In this document: positions 42,657-51,325 of the stretch, one piece after another | How the letters are laid out: each line of letters begins with the position of its first letter | Numbering within the stretch: the first letter of the stretch is position 1 | Source: Neptuniibacter sp048548695 | GTDB lineage: Bacteria; Pseudomonadota; Gammaproteobacteria; Pseudomonadales; Balneatricaceae | Assembly: GCF_048548695.1 (NCBI RefSeq) | Contig: NZ_JBLYIF010000009.1 | Reading direction: 5' to 3' (one strand) | DNA: 64,000 nt | The notes under the pieces: generated by a model | What the model was told of the DNA's origin: nothing | Database searches by the model: none | What the model saw: the letters and a program-made list of their open reading frames with translations, nothing else | Translations under genes and position numbers: made by a program

Positions 42657-43569
42657 TGCTCACTCCCTGCCGGGACACGGCAATCGGAATCTGCTCATAA
42701 CCAGTTAACTCAGGGGCAGCGCCCAGCGTCACTACACAGTCTCCCAAACCAGAACCGGATATCTTCACCCCCAGAACCTCAGGAAAACCTCGTAAGCGAT
42801 AGATCATATCGCTCAGGGTTGCATCATTGACCCCAAGAGCATCCAACAGTCCCTGATATAGATTCATGGTGCGCCCGACCACTGCCCACTGCGCTGACTG
42901 GATAGCAGCAATACTCTGCTGACTTGTTTCGCCCATCAAGCGATACAGCTGTTTATACAGCACCGGGCATTGCGCTGACTGATGTTCCACCGCGCGCAGA
43001 ACCTCTGGTGTCGGGGTTTTATATCCGGCGTAATACAGCCCCAATTGCGGTGCTGCCGCCAGGGGCACAATTTCACGAGGCGCAAAGCGATAGGCCACCA
43101 GGCCACCGTAAATACTGGCCACCAGATCGGTGCCGGAGCCCCTGCCCTGTTGCACCTCATGAACCGCAGCGAGGGCTCGATCAAATAACTCAACGGGCTC
43201 CAATGACAAGCCTGCATAGGCATGCAGAGCAGCCACCGTGCCGGCAGTAACCGCTGCGGATGAACCCAGACCTACAGTATGAGAAAACTCGGACTCGATT
43301 TTCAGCGTAAAACCAGCAGGGAGCTCAGACTGTACCTGGCGGATCGCCGCCATGACAAAGCTTAGCGACGCATGCGGCGCAAGTTGCTCCAAACAGGTCT
43401 GGTGTTGCCCCAGCGCAGAATCCACCTGCACCAACCGGTCAGACCGGGGGGTGAGGGTAATATGAATATATTTATCTACCGCGCAAGCAACCGCCTGCTC
43501 GCCAAACAAAATGGCATGTTCACCCAGCAGCATAATACTGCCTGGCACACTCAACTTAATCGTCTGCAC
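42643..43569 (-). CDS. GHMP kinase, probable phosphomevalonate kinase
   Basis: A 308-residue GHMP kinase. Motif 1 is VPGSIMLLGEHAILFG, motif 2 is HTVGLGSSAAVTAG, the central motif is GRGSGTDLVASIYGG, and motif 3 is KISGSGLGDCVV. The GTG at 43569 overlaps the upstream kinase end; an in-frame start 20 codons earlier is inside that gene. Assignment to phosphomevalonate kinase is by elimination: the pathway needs two kinases and the gene order (reductase, isomerase, synthase, kinase, kinase, decarboxylase) places this one second. The reverse assignment is possible. Confidence 0.8.
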   Translation of the reverse strand: MQTIKLSVPGSIMLLGEHAILFGEQAVACAVDKYIHITLTPRSDRLVQVDSALGQHQTCLEQLAPHASLSFVMAAIRQVQSELPAGFTLKIESEFSHTVGLGSSAAVTAGTVAALHAYAGLSLEPVELFDRALAAVHEVQQGRGSGTDLVASIYGGLVAYRFAPREIVPLAAAPQLGLYYAGYKTPTPEVLRAVEHQSAQCPVLYKQLYRLMGETSQQSIAAIQSAQWAVVGRTMNLYQGLLDALGVNDATLSDMIYRLRGFPEVLGVKISGSGLGDCVVTLGAAPELTGYEQIPIAVSRQGVSIEFI

Positions 43570-44539
43570 ACCAAGCCCCCCGAGCGGACTGCTGCAATAC
43601 CACTGGCCTGATACCTGTGACCGCTTCACAAGTGTTTATTGATACATCTTCAGGCAAAAAAACCAGTACCTGGCCTGCCTGATCACCCCGGTGGGCACCG
43701 GCGCCACTGACTTTAGCTGCACCACCAAGATTTTCAATCTGTTGGATAAGTGCCGCCACCCGGTCAGGTACCACACCGATCTGTTGTAACAGGCGATGGT
43801 TGTCACGGATCAAACCGATCACTTTGTCGACACGGAGCCAATTCTGTTCAATCTGATCCGTCAGATCAGCAAACTCGTTCCATATATGACTCTCTGCATA
43901 GCGCAGCCTGACCTGTTCTACTACGTCTCCGGTAGAGCAGTCCGGACGTCCAGTGTCCATGCGGCACCAACCCGAGCCAAGCGGCAGTGATACGGCGGAC
44001 ACTCTGTCATTCTGCACTTTAACAGCACCACCAAAGGTTACCGTAGCGGCATCCAGCAAACTGCCCCTGCCATGCTGCAACCGTTCACAAAATCGAACCT
44101 GCTGCATAAATGCACATCGCTCCAATAACCGGGCTGGGGTACATTGCAACATGGCGGCAATCACCGCTGCCGATGAGCCGAGACCCGCGCCGGTTGGAAT
44201 ACTGCTGTTAAGCGTAAAACATCCGCCGGTTGGCGGATAAAGCGACAAAATGTAGAACAACAGTTCGATCGGCTGGCCCAGCACCTCACTCATACTCAGC
44301 TGGCCATCGAGGAATTGCTGATATGCCTGATCCAGTTGCATACGCCAACCAGACAGGCTGGATAAGGCGATACTGGTTTCAGCAAACACAGGACTTAGGA
44401 AGGTCAGTTGTTCAGAACAAGGCGCTGGGGTAAAACTCACCTCGACCCGTTCTTGAACAGCCATTGCCAGCGCAGGTGCTCCGTAAACGACTGAGTGCTC
44501 ACCACTCAGAATCAGCTTGCCGGGGGCCTGCGCTTTCAT
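43556..44539 (-). CDS. mvk: GHMP kinase, probable mevalonate kinase
   Basis: A 327-residue GHMP kinase phosphorylating mevalonate (inferred). Motif 1 is APGKLILSGEHSVVYG, motif 2 is PTGAGLGSSAAVIAA, the central region is GRGSLLDAATVTFGG with the catalytic Asp, and motif 3 is KVSGAGAHRGDQ, which is less regular than the usual GAGGGG form. Its start shares a base with the HMG-CoA synthase end and its stop overlaps the next kinase. Whether this or the next gene product is the mevalonate kinase needs enzymology. Confidence 0.82.
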   Translation of the reverse strand: MKAQAPGKLILSGEHSVVYGAPALAMAVQERVEVSFTPAPCSEQLTFLSPVFAETSIALSSLSGWRMQLDQAYQQFLDGQLSMSEVLGQPIELLFYILSLYPPTGGCFTLNSSIPTGAGLGSSAAVIAAMLQCTPARLLERCAFMQQVRFCERLQHGRGSLLDAATVTFGGAVKVQNDRVSAVSLPLGSGWCRMDTGRPDCSTGDVVEQVRLRYAESHIWNEFADLTDQIEQNWLRVDKVIGLIRDNHRLLQQIGVVPDRVAALIQQIENLGGAAKVSGAGAHRGDQAGQVLVFLPEDVSINTCEAVTGIRPVVLQQSARGAWCADD

Positions 44540-45705
44540 TAGCAGATGACGTATTCCCGCTTATGTCCGCTGATGGCAGCCAAGCGAAAACGTCCGGTGG
44601 TACCTTGGGGGATATCATGATGCTCGCCATCCCGTGGGTCGGGATAACGGTACAGAGACAGGTATTCGTCATAGCTGACGGATTGCCGGGTCTCCAGCAT
44701 ATTCTTGTGCACCAGTGTATGTAGACAGTGTTCATAACCGACAACCACAGTGCCAGCAAAGAATTCGGCGACACATCCAGAGCCATAACTGAAAAAACCG
44801 ATTCTCTTACCCGCCAGATTCTGCTTACAGTTCTCAAGTAACGAACTGAGCCCGATATACATGGACGCGGTATAACTGTTGCCGATCAGACGATTGTAAT
44901 ACAGGGTATCTTCGATCTGCTGCTCCAACTGATCAGGGTTCAAGCCACACTTGTTCAGTTTCGCCAGGTGTTTATGGGCTTTTTCTGCCATACGACTAAA
45001 CGGAAGGTGATAGCAGAAATGAGAAAAATCGGAAAACGCTAAAGAACTGGCTTCGACAAAATTTTCCCAGGCTTTTTTCAGCGATTTGAGATACACCTTG
45101 GTGGAATACTTACCATCTACCAGCGCGGTATTACGGTAATTTGGCCGCCAGAAATCCATCACATCTTCCGTGTGATTACCCACTTCCGGGGCAATTTCAA
45201 TCAACCGGGGGTTGGCGCTGATCAACATGGCAACGGCACCCGCACCCTGAGTGGCTTCACCCGCAGTATCGAGATCATAACGGGCCACATCAGAAGCAAT
45301 TACCATAACCTGCTTATCAGGCTGGCGGGTTACCAGAGCACAGGCCATCTGAATCGCTGCCGTAGCACTGTAGCAAGCCTGTTTGAGTTCCACGACACGA
45401 CAGTTAGCATTTAAGCCGAGCAGCCGGTGGACATAAATTCCTGCGGCTTTGGACTGATCTATACCGGTCTCAGTTGCAAATAGCAGGGTGGAGATTGCTC
45501 CACTACCGACCCGCTCAACCAAAGGCTGAGCGGCATTGGCAGCCATGGTAACAATATCTTCATCAGGCGCGGGCATGGACATTTTTTCCTGGCCGATCCC
45601 CTGATAATACTTCTCGGATTCTGTCTGTTGGACCTCAGCGAGCGTCCTTAAATCCAAGTAATAATTGGGTGTATAGAAACTGATTTCGTCAATACCGACA
45701 GACAT
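44539..45705 (-). CDS. mvaS: hydroxymethylglutaryl-CoA synthase
   Basis: A 388-residue thiolase-fold enzyme condensing acetyl-CoA with acetoacetyl-CoA. The catalytic residues fall at the numbers known from the Staphylococcus enzyme: Glu79 in ATETGIDQSKA, Cys111 in ELKQACYSATAA and His233 in CYHLPFSRMAEK. The length equals bacterial HMG-CoA synthases. It lies 16 bases after the isomerase gene. Confidence 0.96.
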   Translation of the reverse strand: MSVGIDEISFYTPNYYLDLRTLAEVQQTESEKYYQGIGQEKMSMPAPDEDIVTMAANAAQPLVERVGSGAISTLLFATETGIDQSKAAGIYVHRLLGLNANCRVVELKQACYSATAAIQMACALVTRQPDKQVMVIASDVARYDLDTAGEATQGAGAVAMLISANPRLIEIAPEVGNHTEDVMDFWRPNYRNTALVDGKYSTKVYLKSLKKAWENFVEASSLAFSDFSHFCYHLPFSRMAEKAHKHLAKLNKCGLNPDQLEQQIEDTLYYNRLIGNSYTASMYIGLSSLLENCKQNLAGKRIGFFSYGSGCVAEFFAGTVVVGYEHCLHTLVHKNMLETRQSVSYDEYLSLYRYPDPRDGEHHDIPQGTTGRFRLAAISGHKREYVIC

Positions 45706-45721
45706 TCTTGGATCTCAATCC

Positions 45722-46753
45722 TCAGTACTTATCTAACACAAGCGTCCGGTTATTGAACAAAGTTTTGATATCCGGAACACCCAACAGGAACATAGCGGTG
45801 GTGAATTGTTGATGTAATTTTTCAATCTCTACCACCACTGCATCGGCGGATTTCATCGCCGGTTGCAGGAATGGGGCCGCCATGCCACACAAAGAGGCGC
45901 CGAGTATAACAGATTTCACCATGTCGATCCCATCTCTTAACCCGCCACTTGCGACTATGGTGGCACGATCAAGAAACACTGCAGATTGCTGCAGGGCCAC
46001 AGGAGTTGGCACTCCCCAATCCTGAAATTTGAGTCCCAGATCATCACCACTGCCCGCCCGGTGATGTTCTATACGGCTCCAGGAAGTACCGCCGGCACCG
46101 GCCACGTCAAAGTGACGGACGCCGGCCTTTAATCCCAGTTCAATATCCGGTGCAGTGAGGCCACAGCCGACTTCTTTCAGTAGCACGGGCACTGACAATT
46201 GTCCGGCAATAGCCGCAATTTTGTCTGCCAGCCCGGAGAAATCCGTATCTCCTTCCGGCTGCACAGCTTCCTGTAGCGGATTCAAATGCAGATACAAACC
46301 ATCAGCCTGCAGACAGTCCACGGCTGCCTGAGCTTCTACGATGCCCATGCCATAGTTCAACTGTACGGCGCCCATATTGGCCAGCAGCGGGATATCCGGA
46401 GCAAATTTACGTAATTCAAAGCTGTTACGAGCGGCGGGATGAGTGAACATCACCCGTTGCGACCCAACCGCTAAGGCAACCCCGCAACGCTGCGCTGCTT
46501 CTGCCAAATTACGATTAATCCGGGCCACCAAATCATGATCACCGCCCGTCATGGATGAGATCAACAAAGGAAAACTCAGGGGGCGACCTAAAAATTCAGT
46601 GCGGGTATCAATAGCTGACAGCGCCAATTCTGGCAATGCCCGATGCTGCAGCTGAATCTGATCAAAATAGGCAGCCTGGCGATCGGTATCCGGATCATCA
46701 CCAATAATACGGATATGCTCGACTTTTCGATTATTGGTCGGATCAGACATCAC
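45722..46753 (-). CDS. fni: type 2 isopentenyl-diphosphate delta-isomerase
   Basis: A 343-residue FMN- and NADPH-dependent isomerase (Fni/Idi2) interconverting isopentenyl and dimethylallyl diphosphate. It carries the FMN-barrel motifs LLISSMTGG, VLLKEVGCGL, HFDVAGAGGTSW and VASGGLRDGID. Type 2 isomerases go with the mevalonate pathway in many bacteria. The ATG overlaps the end of the HMG-CoA reductase gene by four bases. Confidence 0.95.
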   Translation of the reverse strand: MMSDPTNNRKVEHIRIIGDDPDTDRQAAYFDQIQLQHRALPELALSAIDTRTEFLGRPLSFPLLISSMTGGDHDLVARINRNLAEAAQRCGVALAVGSQRVMFTHPAARNSFELRKFAPDIPLLANMGAVQLNYGMGIVEAQAAVDCLQADGLYLHLNPLQEAVQPEGDTDFSGLADKIAAIAGQLSVPVLLKEVGCGLTAPDIELGLKAGVRHFDVAGAGGTSWSRIEHHRAGSGDDLGLKFQDWGVPTPVALQQSAVFLDRATIVASGGLRDGIDMVKSVILGASLCGMAAPFLQPAMKSADAVVVEIEKLHQQFTTAMFLLGVPDIKTLFNNRTLVLDKY

Positions 46754-47784
46754 CGCTCCAGTTTCAGATGTGCTTCCATCAGCTCACCAGGGTTGGTCTG
46801 AGCTGCCAGTAGCGATAGCTCACCACACAGCACAGTTGCAGCACAGATTGCTGCAAGACGGCGGGCATTTTCTCCCGGCTCACGACTCTCTTTACACCCC
46901 AGCGCGCTGAGATTTTCTTCCACAAAGCCCAAGCCTTTACCGTTACCAACCGAACCAACTATCAGGTTAGGCAGTGTACAGGAGAAATATAGGTCACCTT
47001 CACGAACTTCGGCATGTACCACGCCCTGTGAACCTTCAATAATATTGGCGGCATCCTGGCCGGTAGCAAGATAGAAAGCTAACAGCATATTGGCATAGTG
47101 TGCATTCGCACTGCGCAAACCACCAGCGATCATCGTACCAATCAGGTTCTTTTTAATATTGAGGTCAACCACTTTTTCCGGCGTGGTTTTCAGGCGCCTC
47201 TCACATAGTTCACGGGAAATCGTGATTTCACTGATAACATATTTACCCCGGCCCAGAATGCCATTAACCGCTGTGGCTTTTTTATCAGAGCAATAGTTAC
47301 CGGAAATAGAACAATATGTTAACTGCGGGTACTCGGTAAGTATCCATGGAATCAGTTTATCCGCCGCATTAGTGACCATGTTGTGGCCTGAAGCATCACC
47401 CGTGGTGAACTCCAACCGCAAATACATCAGGTTGGCCACTATCTGGCTATGCATATCAATTAGCCGTGCAAAACGACTGCTCTGAGCAACCACTTGATTC
47501 ATATCGTCCAGACGGGTCACCAGGCTATGCAACGCAGCCACAGCGGCAGGGGCGTCAGCTGCCTCCAGCAAAATCGAACGTGTCATACGCTCATCCACTA
47601 CCGTGGTTTTGATACCCTCAGTCAAACATGATACCCGGGCACCCCGGCCAACAGAGTGCCATAACGGTGTCTCGTAAGTAGCCAGAGGAACACTGAGCTT
47701 TTCCTGCAGCACTGGGCCGCAGATGTTAATCGGCCCCACACTACGCATGGGTACTGGAGCCTGAGTGATTTTGTGTGTTTTCAT
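46750..47784 (-). CDS. mvaA: hydroxymethylglutaryl-CoA reductase
   Basis: A 344-residue reductase producing mevalonate. Substrate motifs ETPLWHSVGRG and NYCSDKKATAVNG, the catalytic Lys in CSDKKA, the Asp in LNIKKNLIG-type context and the GQDAANIIEGSQG segment are present. The cofactor-loop motif reads TTGDASGHNM where class I enzymes have GDAMGMNM. The C-terminal His in ELMEAHLKL is the expected proton donor. No membrane segments, so it is a soluble form. The ribosome site is weak and a terminator ends only 27 bases upstream. Confidence 0.93.
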   Translation of the reverse strand: MKTHKITQAPVPMRSVGPINICGPVLQEKLSVPLATYETPLWHSVGRGARVSCLTEGIKTTVVDERMTRSILLEAADAPAAVAALHSLVTRLDDMNQVVAQSSRFARLIDMHSQIVANLMYLRLEFTTGDASGHNMVTNAADKLIPWILTEYPQLTYCSISGNYCSDKKATAVNGILGRGKYVISEITISRELCERRLKTTPEKVVDLNIKKNLIGTMIAGGLRSANAHYANMLLAFYLATGQDAANIIEGSQGVVHAEVREGDLYFSCTLPNLIVGSVGNGKGLGFVEENLSALGCKESREPGENARRLAAICAATVLCGELSLLAAQTNPGELMEAHLKLER

Positions 47785-47810
47785 CGGCGGTGCGCCAGCA
47801 GGAGTAAAGA

Positions 47811-47840
47811 AAAAAGGGCTGCCTAAGGCAACCCTTTTTT
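47811..47840 (-). terminator. intrinsic terminator between tolC-like gene and mevalonate operon
   Basis: On the minus strand GGGTTGCC-TTA-GGCAGCCC, with one wobble pair, is followed by six T residues. It lies 56 bases beyond the end of the outer-membrane channel gene and 27 bases before mvaA. It separates the secretion operon from the mevalonate operon but leaves little room for a mevalonate promoter. Confidence 0.85.
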
Positions 47841-47895
47841 ATAACAACAGGTTGGCAGGGATTCTATAGAACCCCCTACCGGTAATGCAACCCGC

Positions 47896-49227
47896 TTAAC
47901 CCTGTTCCTGCTCTGGTTTTACATTACCCAGGTTAGGTTCAGGCAAGACTAGCTGCATAGTATCCAGCAACTGCCCCATACCATTCAGCAAACGATACTG
48001 GGCGATCATGTGATCGTACAGTGCATTGGTCAGGTCGTTTTTCGCAGAAAATACTTCATTCTCGGTATCCAGCAAATCAAGCAAAGAGCGCTGGCCGATA
48101 TTGAATTGTTTCTGGTAGGAATTACGGGTCTGCTCACTGGCCACAACGTGCTGCTGCAGATAAGGGATCTGGCGCGCCAGAATCTCCTGTGCATTCCAGG
48201 ACAACTCAACACTCTGTACTACCTGACGGTGGGTATCTGCAGATATCGATTTTGCTGCTTCGATCTGGTGCTGGGTTTGACGAACACGAGCACGGTCAGC
48301 GCCACCGTTGTACATGTTGTAGCGCAGGCGCAACATGGCAACAAAGTCTTCGTTGATGCCATCAACACCATCAATATCATTATTCCAGGTACGGTCTACT
48401 TCGAGGTGCAAACGCGGAGCCCAGCGGGCACGAGAAGCCTCATACTGAGCGACTGCCGCCATAGTATCTGCTTCTGCCACACCCAGCGTTGGATGGTTTT
48501 CCAACGCATACTTAACCGCACCTTCTCTGGTTTCAGGCAAGCTAACGTCCAGTTTAGGCATCATAAATTCGCCTTCTGGCAGCTGACCTGTAATACGCTG
48601 GTAAGTTGCCTGCGCATCAACAAGATTATTCTCAGCCGCCAAAACATTTACTTCAGCCAGTGCTAAACGACCTTCAGCCTGCTGAATTGATGCCAGCGCG
48701 CCCAGGCCTGACTCCGACCGACGTTTAATCTGGTCGTAGATACGGACATGACTAAATAAGGTCTCTTTGGCCTGCTGCAGCAGCTCTTGGCGGCGCATGA
48801 CTTCTAGATAAGCACGACTGGCTTCAAGCGCATAACGCTCAGCAGTTTCGACTACACGCTGATCAGCAGAATCAGCACGAGCGGTCTGACGTTCTACTTC
48901 CTGTTTGGTGGCAAAACCATCAAACAGCATCTGACGCAGACTAAGACTGGCTTCCTTCCGGTGTAGCTCGACGTTATCAAAACCATTGGCACGGGTAGTT
49001 GTATTGTTAGTTTTTTCCCAACCAACGCCACCAGCAAAATCTAAAGTAGGCAGGTATCCGGCACGCGCTTGCACGACTTCCTGATAAACAGCATTGCGCG
49101 AACTCAGTGCACTTTGGACTTCCGGGTTGGTATTCAATCCCTGAATTACAACGTCCTCAAGTGTTGCCGCTATGGAGGATGCTGACATTGTTGCCAGAAT
49201 GGCAGCCAACACTAGATTTTTTTTCAT
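47896..49227 (-). CDS. TolC-family outer membrane channel (type I secretion, LapE-like)
   Basis: A 443-residue outer-membrane efflux protein. A signal peptide (MKKNLVLAAILATMSASSIA) is followed by the duplicated helical-barrel repeat (ALSSRNAVYQEVVQARAGYLPTL early; a second RARVRQTQHQIEAAK copy), ending in GQRSLLDLLDTENEVFSAK, a TolC hallmark. The start at 49227 has a GGAAGGA ribosome site. It lies in one strand line with an HlyD-type adaptor and a type I ABC exporter, so it is the channel of that system, though it could also serve drug pumps. Confidence 0.93.
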   Translation of the reverse strand: MKKNLVLAAILATMSASSIAATLEDVVIQGLNTNPEVQSALSSRNAVYQEVVQARAGYLPTLDFAGGVGWEKTNNTTTRANGFDNVELHRKEASLSLRQMLFDGFATKQEVERQTARADSADQRVVETAERYALEASRAYLEVMRRQELLQQAKETLFSHVRIYDQIKRRSESGLGALASIQQAEGRLALAEVNVLAAENNLVDAQATYQRITGQLPEGEFMMPKLDVSLPETREGAVKYALENHPTLGVAEADTMAAVAQYEASRARWAPRLHLEVDRTWNNDIDGVDGINEDFVAMLRLRYNMYNGGADRARVRQTQHQIEAAKSISADTHRQVVQSVELSWNAQEILARQIPYLQQHVVASEQTRNSYQKQFNIGQRSLLDLLDTENEVFSAKNDLTNALYDHMIAQYRLLNGMGQLLDTMQLVLPEPNLGNVKPEQEQG

Positions 49228-49282
49228 ATTCCTTCCCTTGTATTGTTGTTCAAGGCCACTTCCGAAGTTTAGCTCAATTTTA

Positions 49283-49912
49283 TTACAATTTTCCACTTAA
49301 CAGTAAAACTAATGAAACACGGTCTGACATCCCCGTTTTACTGAAGATCGAACTCAAGTGTGCTTTAACAGTACGCTCGGTAATATCTAATGTTCTGGCA
49401 ATTTCTTTGTTACTCATACCTTTAGATAATTCCGACAATACATCCTGCTCCCGTTCACTAAGATCTTTTAGCCGTTCATCAGGTGCCGGGGTATACGAAT
49501 TTAAAACAGCTGGGCGGTGTAACAGTTTCTGTACAAGTTTCTGTAACACTTCCGGGCCGGCCCAGATTTCATCTCTGCTTACCGTACTGATGATCTGTTG
49601 CTGAATTACCGGCGTAACAAAAGTGTTGGTATAGCCACTGAAACCATCCTGCAAACATTGCATGCCACGGTCATCATCAGGCACATCATCGCCGGCAACC
49701 AATTTCAATGCTGGCGTTTTGTGGAGAATCGCTACCAGTTGCTGGTATTCATCTGCCGAGATGGAACTAATATGCACAAACACCACGGCGGGATCAGCTA
49801 TGACAGCAGACTGCAGTGTGTTCAGCGCTATAATCTCTGGATTCTGAACGGCCAGTGACGCGCTCCAGCGGGCCAAAACCTTGACCCGATGGCCAAACAG
49901 AAATACCTGCAT
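49283..49912 (-). CDS. LuxR/CsgD-type regulator with degenerate receiver
   Basis: A 209-residue regulator. The C-terminal LuxR helix-turn-helix (about 147-205; LSEREQDVLSELSKGMSNKE, ITERTVKAHLSSIF) is intact. The N-terminal domain has receiver-like layout but lacks the acidic pair and the phospho-acceptor Asp (VVFVHISS at the usual site), like CsgD and VpsT. Those regulators bind c-di-GMP through a W[FLM][ST]R motif, but here the matching position reads YTNT, so c-di-GMP binding is not supported. It lies between the adaptor and channel genes of the secretion system and probably regulates it or its adhesin. Confidence 0.87.
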   Translation of the reverse strand: MQVFLFGHRVKVLARWSASLAVQNPEIIALNTLQSAVIADPAVVFVHISSISADEYQQLVAILHKTPALKLVAGDDVPDDDRGMQCLQDGFSGYTNTFVTPVIQQQIISTVSRDEIWAGPEVLQKLVQKLLHRPAVLNSYTPAPDERLKDLSEREQDVLSELSKGMSNKEIARTLDITERTVKAHLSSIFSKTGMSDRVSLVLLLSGKL

Positions 49913-49996
49913 GTGTGTGTTTCATCCTTAAAAAGAGACGCAATAAACGGCTTTTTTCACCGGTCATTACAACATAAATCTAAACAGATAGATCTG

Positions 49997-51316
49997 TTAT
50001 CGTTCAGTCAAAGCTTTATCTTTAGCTTTCAGAATCGGTTTTAACAAGTAATCCATAACGGATTTTTTACCCGTCAGGATATCAACACTTACCGTCATGC
50101 CCGCAATCAACGGCAGCGAGGTTTTATCATTGCCGATATAGGAGTTCTTAGTTTCCAGACGCGCCAGATAATAACTCTCATCCTGCTCGTCAAGAATAGT
50201 ACTCGGGCTGACAAAGACCACTTTTGCATCAACACCGCCATAAATTGAGAAATCATAGGCACTGACTTTAATTCGTGCGGTTTGTCCAGGCTGAATATTG
50301 GCGATATCAGAGGGCTTGATGCGCGCCTCAACCAATAACTTATCTTCCCAGGGAATAATGTTCAGCAGTTCATCCCCCGGCTGCACAACACCATCAATGG
50401 TATTCACAAACAACTGCTTCACTGTACCTGTCACCGGTGCCCGTACTTCGGCCCTGCTGATACGGTCACTCATACCCGTTAGCATTTCATTGATCCGCGA
50501 GATTTCGGCATTCACTTCGTTCAACTCCCGGCGTGCCTCATTCCGAAACTGCAGCTCAATTTCATCACGCTTTTCCCGCGTTTCAGACAAAGTGGACTGA
50601 ATACGGGGGATATCCAATCTTACCCGGTTTAACTCGCCCTTTAAGTCATTCAACTGCCGCCGCAGCCTGAGGTATTCAACTTCGGAAACCACACCCTCAT
50701 CCACCAGCGGACGGGTGATATTCATCTCCTGCTGCAGTAACTGAGTACTGCGCGTCAATTGCGACTCCTGCGCACGAGCACCTTTTAGCTCCTGATTGCG
50801 CTGGGTAATCTTTTGTTCCAGACCAGCGACCGCAGCTCGCTGTTCCTGAGCGCGGCTCACATACAGCGACTCTTCCTGTCCCAACATATCCAGAAACTCA
50901 TCGGGGTAACCGCTAGGGGTTTTAAATTCTCCACCGAAAGACTCTGAGCGTAGCCGCACCGACTTTGCAATCAATTCATATTTACGAACCTGGTTTTCCT
51001 TGAAACTACTGGCAAATCGCACATCATCGATGCGTAGCAATATCTGACCTTTTTGCACCACGTCCCCTTCGCGTACCAAAATTTCAGAGACTGCACCGCC
51101 CTCAAGGGTTTCTACCTGCTGCAGTTGACTGGACGGTATGATTTCACCATCCCCTCGGGTAATTTCATCCAACTGAGCCAAGTTAGCCCAGACGATGGCT
51201 ATTACAATAAATGCTGCACAGATCCAGATCAGCCACTTTGCCCCACGGGGTGTTTGCTCCAGCATCGCTTCGCTGACACTGGACATGAATTTCAGATCGT
51301 CGCTGTTCGGTTTCAT
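49997..51316 (-). CDS. type I secretion membrane-fusion protein (HlyD/LapC-like)
   Basis: A 439-residue periplasmic adaptor. An N-terminal cytoplasmic tail and membrane segment (WLIWICAAFIVIAIVWANLA, about 24-43) are followed by a lipoyl-like half (VQKGQILLRIDDV), a long coiled coil (about 130-290) and the second lipoyl half and barrel (RAPVTGTVKQLF, PGQTARIKVSAYDFS), ending in the HlyD-type C-terminus. It bridges the inner-membrane ABC exporter and the outer channel. It starts 9 bases after the exporter gene. Confidence 0.94.
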   Translation of the reverse strand: MKPNSDDLKFMSSVSEAMLEQTPRGAKWLIWICAAFIVIAIVWANLAQLDEITRGDGEIIPSSQLQQVETLEGGAVSEILVREGDVVQKGQILLRIDDVRFASSFKENQVRKYELIAKSVRLRSESFGGEFKTPSGYPDEFLDMLGQEESLYVSRAQEQRAAVAGLEQKITQRNQELKGARAQESQLTRSTQLLQQEMNITRPLVDEGVVSEVEYLRLRRQLNDLKGELNRVRLDIPRIQSTLSETREKRDEIELQFRNEARRELNEVNAEISRINEMLTGMSDRISRAEVRAPVTGTVKQLFVNTIDGVVQPGDELLNIIPWEDKLLVEARIKPSDIANIQPGQTARIKVSAYDFSIYGGVDAKVVFVSPSTILDEQDESYYLARLETKNSYIGNDKTSLPLIAGMTVSVDILTGKKSVMDYLLKPILKAKDKALTER

Positions 51317-51325
51317 AATTTGCTC

